A stretch of 64,000 nt of DNA, from the NCBI RefSeq assembly GCF_001590725.1, contig NZ_LQXR01000005.1, forward strand, positions 1 to 64,000, read 5' to 3'. This document shows, piece by piece, positions 30,038 through 40,246 of this stretch. Each line of letters starts with the position of its first letter. Position 1 is the first letter of the stretch. The position numbers and the translations under genes were made by a program. Below the pieces are notes generated by a model. That model searched no databases. It was not told where the DNA came from and saw only the letters and a program-made list of their open reading frames with translations. The DNA comes from Snodgrassella sp. CFCC 13594. Lineage in GTDB: Bacteria; Pseudomonadota; Gammaproteobacteria; Burkholderiales; Neisseriaceae.

Positions 30038-31761
30038 TCAACGTCGCAGATTGGTTTTAAGTAATTCTTTGATTTCATCGCCACGACCATTCATGATCGC
30101 TTTAATCATAAACAGACTGAATCCTTTAGCTTGAGCCAATTTGATTTTGGGTGGCATCGCCAGTTCTTGTTTGGCGGTAACCACATCCACCAATGCCGGG
30201 CCATCAAACGCCAATGCTTCGGTTAAGGCGGCATCCAAGTCTTCGGCTTTTTCTACGCGAAAAGATTTAATACCGATAGCGTCTGCCATCGCTGCAAAAT
30301 TCGGATTTTGCAAATCGGTGGCATGATCCAAATAGCCAGACGCTTTCATTTCCATCGCCACAAACCCCAATGTGCTGTTATTAAAAATCACGATCTTCAC
30401 TGGCAGATTAAGCTGTTTAACAGTCAGGATTTCACCCATCATCATCGCAAAACCGCCATCACCAGACAATGACACCACTTGCCGTTTGGTATCCGCGCCT
30501 TGCGCACCCAAAGCTTGCATCATGCATTGGCCATAGAACCGTGGTTAAACGAACCGATTAAGCGGCGTTTTCCATTCATATGCAAATAACGTGCAGCCCA
30601 CACCGTTGGCGTACCCACATCGGCGGTGAATACAGCATCATCAGCAGCCAATGCGCTGATTCGGCTGGCCACATATTGTGGATGAATGGGTTTACCCGCA
30701 GGCGTACTCACGGCCAAATCATCCAATTCGGCGCGGGTTTTCTGATAGTGCGCTTTGGCATTGTCCAAAAACGTACCATCTTTATTATCGGCCAACAATG
30801 GCAACAAGGCTGCGGCAGTTTCTTTTACACCGCCAATAATGCCTTGCGTCAATGGCACACGTTTGCCTAAATTGGCGGCATTGATGTCCACTTGGAATAC
30901 TTTGGCTTTTTCAGGATAAAACGGGCGATATGGGAAATCGGTGCCCAGCATCAACAGAGTATCGCTGTTGAGCATGGCATGGTAGCCGGAAGAAAAACCA
31001 ATCAACCCTGTCATCCCCACATCATTTGGATTATCCCACTCTACCCATTCCTTCCCACGCAAAGCATGCACCACAGGGGCTTTGAGTTTTTGTGCCAAAG
31101 CCACAACTTCATCGTGCGCACCTGCACAGCCAGAACCAGCTAAAATAGTAATGGCCTTCGATTCATTCAAAGCAGAGGCCAGTTTGTTGATTTCTTCAGC
31201 ATTAGGCAGCACGTGAGGTAATACGGGTGCTGTCCATTGATCCGCCGTATCCGCAGGTATTTCGGACAATGATACATCCCCTGGGATCACCAAAACCGCT
31301 ACACCACGCTGGCCCACAGCCACATTCATGGCTCGGAATAAAATTTCCGGCATTTGCTGTGGATTAGACACCAACTCCACAAAATCGCTACATTCGCGAA
31401 ACAATTCTTGTGGATGGGTTTCTTGGAAATAGCCCAAACCAATTTCAGATGAAGGAATGTGTGACGCAATCGCCAATACCGGTACATGGTTACGCTGGCA
31501 ATCAAATAACCCATTGATTAAATGCAAATTACCAGGCCCACAACTACCAGCACAGACTGCCATCTTACCCGTGACCGCGGCTTCTGCACCAGCGGCAAAA
31601 GCGGCAGTTTCCTCATGGCGCACGTGCATCCATTCAATTTTACCGTTGCGCCGCAAACTATCGTTAATGCCATTTAAGCTATCACCGGTAATGCCCCATA
31701 TCCGCTGCACGCCAGCATTAACCAACGTATCCACCAGTAAATCCGCGATTGTCCTAGCCAT
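30038..31761 (-). pseudogene. poxB: Pyruvate dehydrogenase (quinone)/pyruvate oxidase PoxB, frameshifted
   Basis: ThDP- and FAD-dependent enzyme that decarboxylates pyruvate to acetate, passing electrons to quinone at the membrane. The ThDP Glu region ([17 protein letters not shown]) and the GDGG...NN ThDP/Mg motif ([14 protein letters not shown]...[10 protein letters not shown]) are present, as is the amphipathic C-terminus. The frame breaks near 30525: [12 protein letters not shown] is followed by a stop, and the next frame resumes with [17 protein letters not shown]. One added base after GCCAATGC restores a 573-residue protein (E. coli 572). AGAGGAAA precedes ATG 31761. The upstream DNA carries direct repeats that may bind the LysR regulator of the cid pair. 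Confidence 0.92.
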
Positions 31762-31839
31762 ATTGGTTTCCTCTTGATGTTGTTTTATGTGTTTATATAA
31801 ACACTATAATACGCCTTCTTTTTAAAATTTTCACTTTAG

Positions 31840-31905
31840 AAAAATAAATATTCCTATATTGTTCGTTTATTTTCTTTAATTTGTGTATGCAAAAAATAAA
31901 TATTC
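31840..31905. promoter_or_regulatory. Direct repeats upstream of poxB
   Basis: The 14-mer AAAAATAAATATTC occurs at 31840-31853 and 31892-31905 in an AT-rich region 80-145 bp before the poxB start. The first copy continues CCTATA, so its complement contains TAGGAATA, a string also found in the cidA upstream inverted repeat (41157-41202). It is a possible activator site. Confidence 0.4.
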
Positions 31906-31923
31906 GATTTAGAAAATAGGAAA

Positions 31924-32535
31924 ATGGTTATTGCCTATCCCGTTATGGAAATCGAAAACCCAATTAAAAATACGGCGCAAACACGACGGCTATGTTCTTA
32001 TCCACCGCTGCCTGAATCCAATCCTCATCTTGTGGGGTCAATGAATACACCGTTACTGTCTTTGTGGCATGTGCCTGCTGCAAAGCTTTTCACAAAGCAG
32101 CGGCAACCACCGCTGGATGGTCGAATTCACCGCAATCGAACCAATATCGTGGTTGGTTCGTGCGCAATGGCCACCATTAAAGGACTTGCGTTCATCTCAG
32201 ATATCCTTAACCATTATGGCATTGGATACGGGGTGACCTGCACCGAAATACCATTCAGTAACGAGTTATTGATTGGCTGCTGTTGTTGCATGTATTGCGT
32301 CACGCGTGAAAACTGTATCTACTGCGTTTCTGCACAGTCGCAATCCCACGCAAGCACAATCACACCATACCGAAAACCATCAAGCGGTGCATCTCATCTC
32401 TCTTTTTATACTGTCCGCAATGACAATCATCACACAAGCCAATCCATTGATCAAGCCACAAAAAACCGCCGATGATAATAACCATTCGGCGGTTGAATGC
32501 AGTTTAGGCAGACTTAGGCTGCCTGAAAAAACCAT
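31924..32535. other. Region of about 600 bp without a supported gene
   Basis: A 183-codon plus-strand frame (31924-32475) spans this region. Its composition (Cys-rich cluster, many His/Ser, no domain or ribosome binding site) does not look like a real protein. The minus strand has many stops. It is probably decayed DNA between poxB and nagZ. Confidence 0.5.
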
Positions 32536-32539
32536 GGAC

Positions 32540-33627
32540 TCAAAATGCTTCTCCGACTTTAACTCCGCCACAAACATCCTTGGGTGTGGCCAATTGCGAT
32601 ACCACCTGCTGGGCAGCTTGAAATTCAGGCGTCTCCATCATGCGCACAAAATCGTTGGGCTCTCCTTGCCCCGCAATCATTTGCCAACGCTGCGCCAATA
32701 ATGCAGTGGGATGCCAAGCCAAATCAGCTACCAACGCGTCTACCCAATCGGGTTTGTTGCACACCAGCACGATATCACAACCCGCCGTGAATGACCGCTC
32801 TGCTCGTGCCAGAATGTCGCCCGCCATGCTGGCACCTTCCATGGTCAAGTCATCAGAGAAAATCACACCGTCAAAACCCAATCGCTCACGCAGTACGTCT
32901 TTTAACCAAATTTTGGAATACCCTGCAGGTTCGTGTGCATCAATTTGTGGGTAAATAACATGTGCTGGCATCACCGCCGCCATACCAGCATCAATCAAAT
33001 CCTTAAACGGCTGAAGATCGTTATCCCACAACTCATCCCAACTACGGTTATCTTCGGGTAAGGTCATATGACTGTCTCCCGATACATGACCATGACCGGG
33101 AAAATGTTTGCCACAAGCTTTCATACCGCCACGGTGCAGGCCTTGTTGCACGGCCAAAGCCAATGCAGCCACAATGGCAGGTTGCCGATGAAAGCTGCGA
33201 TTGCCAATCACCGCACAATCCCCCCAGTCCAAATCCAATACTGGCGTAAATGACAAATCAATACCACACGCACGCAATTCTGTGGCCAGTACCCAGCCTG
33301 CCTGTCGCGCCAATGCTTTGGCGCGATCTTCACCATCCATATCCCAGATTTCACCCAATACATGCATGGCCGGCAAGCGCGTAAATTCCTGAATAAAGCG
33401 CTGCACCCGCCCGCCTCATGATCCACGGCCACCACCAGCGTAGGCTGCCTTAATGCTTTAATGTCGGCTACTAATCGCGAAATTTGGTCACGCGATTGGT
33501 AATTACGGCGAAATAAAATCACCCCACCCACCGCGGGATCACACAAACGCACCCGCTCTTCTTCTGTCAATTCAAAACCAGCCACGTCCGCCATGACTGG
33601 ACCACGCGGCAAACCAATTGCGTCCAT
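32540..33627 (-). pseudogene. nagZ: Beta-N-acetylhexosaminidase NagZ, frameshifted
   Basis: Cytoplasmic glycoside hydrolase family 3 enzyme that removes GlcNAc from muropeptides in peptidoglycan recycling. It opens PRGPVMADVAGFELTEEE and reads normally to LVVAVDHEA. The frame is then lost near 33415 and resumes as VQRFIQEFTRLPAMHVLGEIWD. Adding one G (GAGGCGGG to GAGGGCGGG) gives the expected VDHEGGRVQRF. The catalytic region KHFPGHGHVSGDSH and the nucleophile Asp in VIFSDDLTMEGA are intact, and the protein ends GGVKVGEAF as in Neisseria. Restored length is about 362 residues. Confidence 0.93.
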
Positions 33628-33701
33628 TTTTATGTCTGTTTCCCATTAAAATCGATGTACCCTGCTTGTACAGGCAACCAAATCAAGCCCCAACAGCACA
33701 T

Positions 33702-35177
33702 TTAAGGCAGCGCCAGCGCCAAGAATAAGGTACTGCTACCGCGTTTAACCAGCAACGGAATATTCTTCCCTGAAGAAGTCAATGCTTGTGAGAAACTAGA
33801 CTCATCACGCACATTCTGTTGCCCCAATGCCATAATGACATCACCACGGCGCACCCCAGCTTGGGCAGAAAGGCCTTCCGCCTGTACCACCAGCAAGCCT
33901 TCTTGGCTGGGTTGCAATCCCAAGCCTAAATTACCCACATTGAAGCTGCTGCCTTGAATCTCATTGCCACCTTCACTTTTATTGGTATCGGCAGCAGTGT
34001 CATTGTTCATGGTATCGAGCAATACCTTAATGCTTTCTTGCTTGCCTTTGCGCCAAATGCCCAAGGTAATCTCTTTACCTGGGGGCAGTAAGCCCACCAT
34101 AACCGGCAAATCACTGGAATTATCCACCTCTTCGCCATTCACACTTTGCACAATATCCCCTGGCTGCAAGCCCGCCTTGGCGGCAGGACCACCTGGAATC
34201 ACTTGCGATACCAACGCACCATTGGCTTTGCTCAAACCAAAAGACTTGGCCAAATCATAATTCACTTCCTGAATCACCACACCCAAACGCCCACGTTGCA
34301 CTTTACCAGTGGTTTTCAACTGCTCGGCCACGCTCATGGCCACATCAATCGGAATCGCGAAAGAGATACCCATAAAGCCGCCGCTACGGCTGTATATTTG
34401 CGAATTGATACCCACTACCTGGCCTTTTAAATTAAACAAAGGCCCGCCGGAATTACCGGGGTTGATGGCAACATCAGTCTGAATAAATGGGGTGTAATTT
34501 TCATTAGGGAGGCTGCGGCCTTTTGCCGAAACAATCCCAGCAGTTACACTGTTATCAAAACCAAATGGTGCGCCTATAGCCGCCACCCACTCACCCACCT
34601 TCAGCTCTTTCGGACTACCAACATGAACCACGGGCAAATTATCTGCATCGATTTTTAACAGGGCTACGTCCGACTGAGCATCAGAGCCAATCAATTTGGC
34701 CTTGAATTCGCGCTTATCGTTGAGCAGCACCTTGATGTTATTCATGCCCCCCACCACGTGGGTGTTGGTCAAAATGTAACCATCTTTGCTGATAAGAAAA
34801 CCAGAACCGAAATTGTATTCATCTTCCGGATCTTGCGGTGTGGAAGGCACATTCGGCAATAATCGTTTGAAATATTCATAAAACGGGTCAGTATTGGCAC
34901 CTTGGTTTTGATCAGCACCGGTGTCTGGTGTACTATTTTCATTCACTTCACTGCGTGAAGCTTGAATATTCACCACTGCAGGGCCTTCTTGCTCGACCAG
35001 TTGCGTAAAGTCAGGCAGCAACATGGCCACTTTGCCATCTTTGGTACCTTCCATCTTTTGCACAAACCCCTGGTCTTCTTTATCTTTGCCAAACCATTGG
35101 TGAATTTTGTCACAACCGCCCAAAACCAACGCAGCCGCCAGCAAGCCTGTCACCATAAATTTCTGATTGATGCGCAT
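33702..35177 (-). CDS. degP: Periplasmic serine protease/chaperone of the DegP/MucD type
   Basis: A 491-residue HtrA-family protease with a lipoprotein-like signal (LLAAALVLGGCDKIHQW, lipobox LGGC), so probably membrane-anchored. The trypsin-like domain has the catalytic His (ILTNTHVVGG), Asp (SDVALLKID) and Ser (NPGNSGGPLF). Two PDZ domains follow (about residues 290-380 and 410-491). ATG 35177 was chosen because the signal peptide begins there; the 16-codon upstream extension has no such feature. The lipobox is unusual for DegP, which normally has a cleaved signal; MucD/DegQ-type naming is also defensible. Confidence 0.9.
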   Translation of the reverse strand: MRINQKFMVTGLLAAALVLGGCDKIHQWFGKDKEDQGFVQKMEGTKDGKVAMLLPDFTQLVEQEGPAVVNIQASRSEVNENSTPDTGADQNQGANTDPFYEYFKRLLPNVPSTPQDPEDEYNFGSGFLISKDGYILTNTHVVGGMNNIKVLLNDKREFKAKLIGSDAQSDVALLKIDADNLPVVHVGSPKELKVGEWVAAIGAPFGFDNSVTAGIVSAKGRSLPNENYTPFIQTDVAINPGNSGGPLFNLKGQVVGINSQIYSRSGGFMGISFAIPIDVAMSVAEQLKTTGKVQRGRLGVVIQEVNYDLAKSFGLSKANGALVSQVIPGGPAAKAGLQPGDIVQSVNGEEVDNSSDLPVMVGLLPPGKEITLGIWRKGKQESIKVLLDTMNNDTAADTNKSEGGNEIQGSSFNVGNLGLGLQPSQEGLLVVQAEGLSAQAGVRRGDVIMALGQQNVRDESSFSQALTSSGKNIPLLVKRGSSTLFLALALP

Positions 35178-35322
35178 AGAACTCTCTACTCCATTGACGC
35201 GTTTGTCCAAGTTTATCTCGGACATAAGTGTCCGTCATTCTAAACAAATCATTCAAGCTGGTACAGATTAAAACCAAGTCACGACCACAAAAAAGCCATT
35301 GTTCCTAATCATGAAAAATAGA

Positions 35323-35961
35323 TCACGATTGCCAATTTTTTGCGGGATAGTCACACAAATCACGTATCAAACACTCGTCACACAATGGCTTTCTTGCCTT
35401 GCACACATAACGCCCATGCAAAATCAACCAATGGTGCGCGTTGAGCAAATAGGGCTTGGGCACCACTTTCACCAGTTTATCTTCGACGTCACGCACAGTT
35501 TTTCCTGGTGCCAAACCAGTACGATTGCACACTCGAAAAATATGTGTGTCGACGGCAATCGTAGGCTCACCAAATGCCGTATTGAGTACCACATTGGCGG
35601 TTTTTCGACCCACACCCGGTAGCGACTCCAAAGCCTCGCGCGTACGTGGCACAAGCCCATCATATTGAGTCACCAGAATATGGCAGGTAGCCAACACATG
35701 TTTGGCTTTGGTTTTGTATAAACCAATGGTTTTGATGTAGCCCATCACCTCATCCAAACCCAAATCCAACATGGCTTGAGGTGTCGGCGCAGCAGCAAAC
35801 AATAACCGCGTGCATTTATTTACAGACACATCGGTTGCTTGCGCGGAAAGCAACACAGCAATCAGCAGCTCAAATGGATTGTGATACACCAACTCGGTAG
35901 TTGGGTGGGGATTGGCTGCCTGAAAGCGAGCAAAAATCTCAGCGCGTTTTTGTGCGTTCAT
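35323..35961 (-). CDS. nth: Endonuclease III
   Basis: Bifunctional DNA glycosylase/AP lyase for oxidised pyrimidines. The 212 residues match the E. coli length (211). The helix-hairpin-helix (LPGVGRKTANVVLNTAFG) contains the catalytic Lys, the catalytic Asp is in IAVDTHIFRVCNRTG, and the 4Fe-4S cluster ligands are CKARKPLCDECLIRDLC (C-x6-C-x2-C-x5-C). A secreted nuclease gene lies immediately upstream on the same strand, 8 bp away. Confidence 0.97.
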   Translation of the reverse strand: MNAQKRAEIFARFQAANPHPTTELVYHNPFELLIAVLLSAQATDVSVNKCTRLLFAAAPTPQAMLDLGLDEVMGYIKTIGLYKTKAKHVLATCHILVTQYDGLVPRTREALESLPGVGRKTANVVLNTAFGEPTIAVDTHIFRVCNRTGLAPGKTVRDVEDKLVKVVPKPYLLNAHHWLILHGRYVCKARKPLCDECLIRDLCDYPAKNWQS

Positions 35962-35969
35962 GGTTATAG

Positions 35970-36596
35970 TTAACGATTATTAGGGTTATTGAGCCGACGA
36001 AATTGCCATGGGGGCAAAGGATTGCGCGCATTCCACACGCCCAATCGCTGCTGCCGGGCTTGGCCTTCGGCCTTTTGGTAATGAGCAAATTCAATCTGGT
36101 TTTGCTGTTTTTTGGCCAAAGAAACATAATGCCAAGCCCATCCTTGCGCGACCAGCCAAGCATTGACGTCTTGATGCTTATAAGTCAACTGTGCCACTTC
36201 ACGCCGATAGCGATCATGCCCAAGCAAATTCACCACCACGGTTTTGCCCAACAGCCACTGTCGCAATGCATGAGCACTGGCCTGACCATTTTGCTGGGTT
36301 AATTCTGGCGCATCAATATTGGCCAATCGAATTTTGTGGATGCCGCCATGCGCATCTCGGACGCGCACCGTGTCGCCATCGTGTACGGACAGCACCACAG
36401 CATCATAAGCCATGCGGCGATGAGCCCATGTTGGTGGCTCAGCAATCAAAACTGACTGTTCAACGCCGTTTATCTGCCGCCCCCAAACTGCTGCATCGGG
36501 CAGTATTGGTGTCGCCAGCACACGGGTCAATGGGGCATTCCACCCCACTGCCCATATCACCACACAATACAGCGTCACTTTCAGGATTGCATTCAT
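35970..36596 (-). CDS. Exported staphylococcal nuclease-like (SNase) protein
   Basis: A 208-residue protein with an N-terminal signal peptide (LKVTLYCVVIWAVGWNAPLTRVLA). It is followed by an SNase fold: VVLSVHDGDTVRVRDAHG (Ca and catalytic Arg region), IRLANIDAPELTQ, and LLGHDRYRREVAQLTY with the second catalytic Arg/Glu area. It is predicted to be a periplasmic or secreted nuclease. In a transformable species such enzymes can limit extracellular DNA or process it, but this is inference. It lies upstream of nth in the same direction. Confidence 0.85.
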   Translation of the reverse strand: MNAILKVTLYCVVIWAVGWNAPLTRVLATPILPDAAVWGRQINGVEQSVLIAEPPTWAHRRMAYDAVVLSVHDGDTVRVRDAHGGIHKIRLANIDAPELTQQNGQASAHALRQWLLGKTVVVNLLGHDRYRREVAQLTYKHQDVNAWLVAQGWAWHYVSLAKKQQNQIEFAHYQKAEGQARQQRLGVWNARNPLPPWQFRRLNNPNNR

Positions 36597-36671
36597 TTGT
36601 TCACTTCAATTAAAGCAATTGGCCGCGCAGCGCACGGCCAATTGAATCATCAATCACCTACATTATTTAGG

Positions 36672-36686
36672 TTCAGGCAGCCTGAA
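36672..36686. repeat. DNA uptake sequence (palindromic extended form)
   Basis: TTCAGGCAGCCTGAA contains the 12-mer DUS complement and is self-complementary around a central CAG. It lies 7 bp after the rpiA stop. Many other copies of the 12-mer occur, for example at 12410, 15443, 32516, 42465, 45551, 48598, 55254 and 62174. Confidence 0.85.
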
Positions 36687-36692
36687 ATAGCA

Positions 36693-37361
36693 TCACACTT
36701 GGGCACGCAATATTTCAACGCCACCTTGTCGAGCCAATACCAACAAATCAGCAGGCCGGTGAGCAAACAAACCATTATCAACCACACCGGGAATGGCATT
36801 AATGGTGTCTTCCATTTTAATGGGTTCATCAATCAACAAACCGCTCACATCCAAGATTTGGTGACCATTATCAGAAGTAAAGTTGAGACGCAAATCAGGT
36901 TGGCCACCCAATTTAACCATCTGACGAGCCACCAGTGAGCGGGCATTGGGGATCACTTCCACTGGTAAAGGGAACCGTCCCAGGCGCGCCACATATTTGC
37001 TTTCATCAGCAATGCAAATAAATTGTTCGGCCGCAGAAGCGACAATTTTTTCATTCAATAAGGCCCCACCACCACCTTTAATCATTTGCAATAAATGATT
37101 CACTTCATCAGCGCCATCCACATACACCGATAATCCGTGCACTTCACTCAAAAGTATTTCAGGGATACCAAACCGCTTGAGCGCTTCACTGGTGCCATGT
37201 GAAGTGGATACCGCGCCTTTAATCTGCTTGCCGCTTTGGGCCAATGCCTCGATGAAAAACTGCACTGTAGAGCCTGTGCCCACACCAATATATTCACCCT
37301 CGGGCACCCATTGGGTCGCCTTTTGCGCCGCCAAGCGCTTCAATTCATTTTGCGTTGCCAT
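36693..37361 (-). CDS. rpiA: Ribose-5-phosphate isomerase A
   Basis: Interconverts ribose 5-phosphate and ribulose 5-phosphate in the pentose phosphate pathway. The 222 residues carry the conserved [12 protein letters not shown] (substrate phosphate), [10 protein letters not shown] (catalytic Asp) and [16 protein letters not shown] (Lys, catalytic Glu) motifs. It is a cytoplasmic housekeeping gene lying downstream of the isoprenoid genes in the same direction, with a 63-bp gap. Confidence 0.96.
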   Translation of the reverse strand: MATQNELKRLAAQKATQWVPEGEYIGVGTGSTVQFFIEALAQSGKQIKGAVSTSHGTSEALKRFGIPEILLSEVHGLSVYVDGADEVNHLLQMIKGGGGALLNEKIVASAAEQFICIADESKYVARLGRFPLPVEVIPNARSLVARQMVKLGGQPDLRLNFTSDNGHQILDVSGLLIDEPIKMEDTINAIPGVVDNGLFAHRPADLLVLARQGGVEILRAQV

Positions 37362-37424
37362 AATCTACCTTTTAATGTGTTTGCTCTAGAATGGATGTGG
37401 CCGTTACATGGATACTCGCAGCGG

Positions 37425-37919
37425 TTATGGAATAGCATCATCAATCGCCTGTAACAACACCACTGCTTGTGCTTCTATGGCTTCTTCTCGGCCCAAATAG
37501 CCCAGCTTTTCATTGGTTTTGCCTTTAATATTCACCACTTCCAGCGCCAACCCCAAATCAGCAGCGATGTGGCGGCGCATGTCATCAATATAGGGACGCA
37601 ATTTAGGGCGCTGGGCAACCAATGTGCTGTCGACATTAATGACCTGCCAACCGGCTGCCTGAACTCTTTGATAAGCATCACGCAACAGCACGCGGCTATT
37701 GGCATCTTTATTGATTTCAGCAGTATCGGGATACCATGTGCCAATATCGCCCAACGCCGCCGCACCCAATAAGGCATCGGTAATGGCATGCAGCAACGCA
37801 TCAGCATCCGAGTGGCCCAAGAGCCCTTTTTCAAACGGGATGTGTACTCCCCCTAGAATCAGCGGCCGTCCTGCCACCAAGGCATGTACATCATAGCCTT
37901 GTCCTATGCGTATATTCAT
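37425..37919 (-). CDS. ispF: 2-C-methyl-D-erythritol 2,4-cyclodiphosphate synthase
   Basis: Makes the cyclic diphosphate intermediate of the non-mevalonate isoprenoid pathway. The 164 residues start [10 protein letters not shown] (zinc-binding Asp and His) and include [32 protein letters not shown]. It overlaps the end of ispD by 4 bp (ATGA), so the two are translationally coupled. Confidence 0.97.
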   Translation of the reverse strand: MNIRIGQGYDVHALVAGRPLILGGVHIPFEKGLLGHSDADALLHAITDALLGAAALGDIGTWYPDTAEINKDANSRVLLRDAYQRVQAAGWQVINVDSTLVAQRPKLRPYIDDMRRHIAADLGLALEVVNIKGKTNEKLGYLGREEAIEAQAVVLLQAIDDAIP

Positions 37920-38626
37920 ATTTTTTGCTCTTGCATTAACAGTAATTCAGCCAAAACTGCATCGGATGGCCGCGTCAATTTGATGTTGCGTACATCACCC
38001 TCCACCAACAAAGGCCATTTACCCAGCGCCTCTATGGCTGACGACTCATCCGTCACCATCGATATATCCACTCTATTAAGCGCTTGTTGCAACAATCCCG
38101 CTCGAAACATTTGTGGCGTTTGTGCCTGCCACAATCCACTACGGTCTATAGTGGCACAGACTTGTCCACTGATATCAGCTTTCTTGACAGTATCGGCCAT
38201 CGGCACGGCCAACAAACCACCCACAGGATGGTGGCCAGCCTCAGCCAATAAACGCTGAATCGCGTCAAGGGGAACACAACACCGTGCCGCATCGTGTACA
38301 AGCACCCAGTCTGAAGCGCACGCAATATCCTCATTCATTATTTGGGCCAAGCCATTGCGTACGCTCTCTGCACGCGTTTCCCCACCACAACGCCATATCC
38401 TCACTTTTTCAGGCAGCCCATGCGGCGCATAAACTTGATCGATACAGTGGTCAGATGGCGCAACCACCACCCCAATGTGGGCGACTTCAGGAACCGCCAA
38501 AAATCGCGCAACCGTGTGCTGTAAAACCGTTTGCCCACATAGCATTGTGTATTGTTTGGGCTGCGTACCGCCAAACCTAGCGCCCACGCCCCCGGCAGGA
38601 ATCAGCACCACAAATCGTTTACTCAC
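37916..38626 (-). CDS. ispD: 2-C-methyl-D-erythritol 4-phosphate cytidylyltransferase
   Basis: Transfers CMP from CTP to methylerythritol phosphate in isoprenoid synthesis. The 236 residues begin with the nucleotide-binding loop [21 protein letters not shown], followed by [12 protein letters not shown] and the late [12 protein letters not shown]. It sits between dnaQ and ispF with 4-bp overlaps on both sides, forming a tight three-gene unit. Confidence 0.97.
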   Translation of the reverse strand: MSKRFVVLIPAGGVGARFGGTQPKQYTMLCGQTVLQHTVARFLAVPEVAHIGVVVAPSDHCIDQVYAPHGLPEKVRIWRCGGETRAESVRNGLAQIMNEDIACASDWVLVHDAARCCVPLDAIQRLLAEAGHHPVGGLLAVPMADTVKKADISGQVCATIDRSGLWQAQTPQMFRAGLLQQALNRVDISMVTDESSAIEALGKWPLLVEGDVRNIKLTRPSDAVLAELLLMQEQKI

Positions 38627-39375
38627 GAAGTGTGCTCCGCTCCTTCATGGCGCCCAGTACCTCGCCAAACACAGGCGCCTTCCACTATCTTATCCAAATC
38701 AGTTAGATAGGCCTCATGTGCTGCCATATCATCGGCAGAGGGGGCTACCACAAGCAATGGCGGATGACCAACCAAAGGCGCACTGCGCTGGCCATCCGCA
38801 GACAAAATGCTCGAATCGGATGTCCCCATCAATTCATCCACCAAACTGAATTGATTACGTGTCATCGCCAGATACACTTCACCCAGCAATTCACAGTCAA
38901 TCAATGCGCCGTGCAATACCCGTTTACTGCGATCCACATCCAACCGAGTACACAATGCATCAAGCGAATTTTTCTGGCCCGGGTACATTTCGCGCGCCAT
39001 TTTCAGCGTATCTACCACATTCGCCGCCACATTGGTAATTGAAGGCAAACCCATGCGCCCAAATTCCATGTTCAGAAAACCCACATCAAATGGGGCATTG
39101 TGGATAACCAATTCGGCATCACGTAAAAAATCAGCAATCTGTCCACCCACACGGGCAAACAATGGTGCATTCATTTCGGTTAATTTATCTAAAGTAATTC
39201 CATGTACCGCTACAGCCTCTTCAGCGATATCACGCTCCGGATTGACGTATAAGTGCAAATTATTGCCAGTAAAGCGGCGATCAATCATCTCCACTCCAGC
39301 AAATTCAATTAGACGGTCACCTTGATCGGGGTACAATCCGGTGGTTTCAGTATCAAGAATAATTTGGCGTTTCAT
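38623..39375 (-). CDS. dnaQ: DNA polymerase III epsilon subunit (proofreading exonuclease)
   Basis: 3'-5' exonuclease subunit of the replicative polymerase. The DEDDh motifs are present: LDTETTGLYPDQGDRLIE (Exo I), IHNAPFDVGFLNME (Exo II) and LHGALIDCELLGEVYLA (Exo III with the His-x4-Asp spacing). At 250 residues it matches the E. coli subunit (243). The C-terminal tail beyond residue 190 binds alpha in the family. First gene of the dnaQ-ispD-ispF overlap group. Confidence 0.95.
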   Translation of the reverse strand: MKRQIILDTETTGLYPDQGDRLIEFAGVEMIDRRFTGNNLHLYVNPERDIAEEAVAVHGITLDKLTEMNAPLFARVGGQIADFLRDAELVIHNAPFDVGFLNMEFGRMGLPSITNVAANVVDTLKMAREMYPGQKNSLDALCTRLDVDRSKRVLHGALIDCELLGEVYLAMTRNQFSLVDELMGTSDSSILSADGQRSAPLVGHPPLLVVAPSADDMAAHEAYLTDLDKIVEGACVWRGTGRHEGAEHTS

Positions 39376-39561
39376 GGCTCAATCATGTGTGGCAAAAGGC
39401 TGCCTGAACAATAAATGTTCATGATACTAAATATTGGCGCCCTACGCACGGCATAGGTCAGCGCCATATATGCGCTGCTCGACTCTTATTGAGCAATACT
39501 CCGCGCCATCAATAAAATAAATTATTTTTAAATTCAATAAATTAATTAATTTAATATAAAT

Positions 39562-39580
39562 AATAATGGTTATCATTTGC
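39562..39580 (+). promoter_or_regulatory. Fur-box-like site
   Basis: The 19-bp site AATAATGGTTATCATTTGC matches the Fur consensus GATAATGATAATCATTATC at 14 of 19 positions, in a very AT-rich region 59 bp before the start of the gene at 39639. It suggests iron-responsive repression. Confidence 0.55.
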
Positions 39581-39638
39581 AAATAAGTGCATTTGCCCTT
39601 ATGATACATCCAACGCTTGAAAACACGGGAGAGACACC

Positions 39639-40106
39639 ATGCCGATGCCGCTATTACAGCAACTGGCTCAAGCTGTGCTGTCACTACATCAACGCAGCTT
39701 GGCTTGGATTGCCACCCAAGATGGAGAAGCACCTCCCGAAGTAGTCCCGGTGCATTGTGTACATGTAGGCAACACTTATTGCTTATGGACAGACAACTTG
39801 GTACCCATCAGTGAAAGTTTGTCTGACCATAACACGGGAATTTTGCTATTAAGCCATCCTGACTGCGCACAAAATTGTCACTTAAGCTGGATAGGTTGTT
39901 TACAAGCAGTGGGCCAGCAAGAATGCATATACAAACAAGCATGGGCGGCATTGCGGCAGGTATTCAGCGGCGACCCAGATTGCGTACCACGTTGTTTGTT
40001 GCAGTTACAACCCCAGTTTGGTCGCATCAGTCGCAATGGAGAAAACGATGTGCCGTTAACGGCACAAGATTTAACAGAGATTTTGCACTTGCCTGTGGCT
40101 GCCTAA
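39639..40106 (+). CDS. Pyridoxamine-oxidase-fold (HugZ-like) protein, probably iron regulated
   Basis: A 155-residue protein whose N-terminal half (LAWIATQDGEAPPEVVPVHCVHVGNTYCLWTDNLVPISESL) resembles the split-barrel flavin or heme-binding fold of the HugZ/PPOX group. The end (QFGRISRNGENDVPLTAQDLTEILHLP) resembles the HugZ C-terminus. HugZ-type proteins degrade or bind heme. A Fur-box-like site upstream supports an iron or heme role. Overall similarity is weak, so the function is tentative. GGGAGAG precedes ATG 39639, and a strong terminator follows at 40161. Confidence 0.55.
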   Translation: MPMPLLQQLAQAVLSLHQRSLAWIATQDGEAPPEVVPVHCVHVGNTYCLWTDNLVPISESLSDHNTGILLLSHPDCAQNCHLSWIGCLQAVGQQECIYKQAWAALRQVFSGDPDCVPRCLLQLQPQFGRISRNGENDVPLTAQDLTEILHLPVAA

Positions 40107-40160
40107 AGTCACAAGCAAGCAGGTAAATAAAGTTTTGGTAGTGGTTTGTGTTCCTTTTTG

Positions 40161-40186
40161 CGCCCCCTCGTGGGGCGACTTTTTTT
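40161..40186 (+). terminator. Rho-independent terminator
   Basis: CGCCCC (40161-40166) and GGGGCG (40172-40177) form a GC-rich stem followed shortly by seven T residues. It is 55 bp after the HugZ-like gene. Confidence 0.9.
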
Positions 40187-40246
40187 GTCGATTGATTGAA
40201 ACAAACAATTTAGCGAACAGCCCGTCACCCCAGCATCTTAACTTAT

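Noticed and set aside
27775..30530. Programmed frameshifting in htpG and poxB, both broken just after AATGC
   Set aside because: No slippery heptamer, downstream stem-loop or family precedent was seen, and ten other unrelated breaks in the window share the same single-base character.
31924..32475. A 183-codon plus-strand open frame
   Set aside because: No ribosome binding site, no domain, unlikely residue composition (Cys cluster, many His and Ser), in a stretch with other signs of decay.
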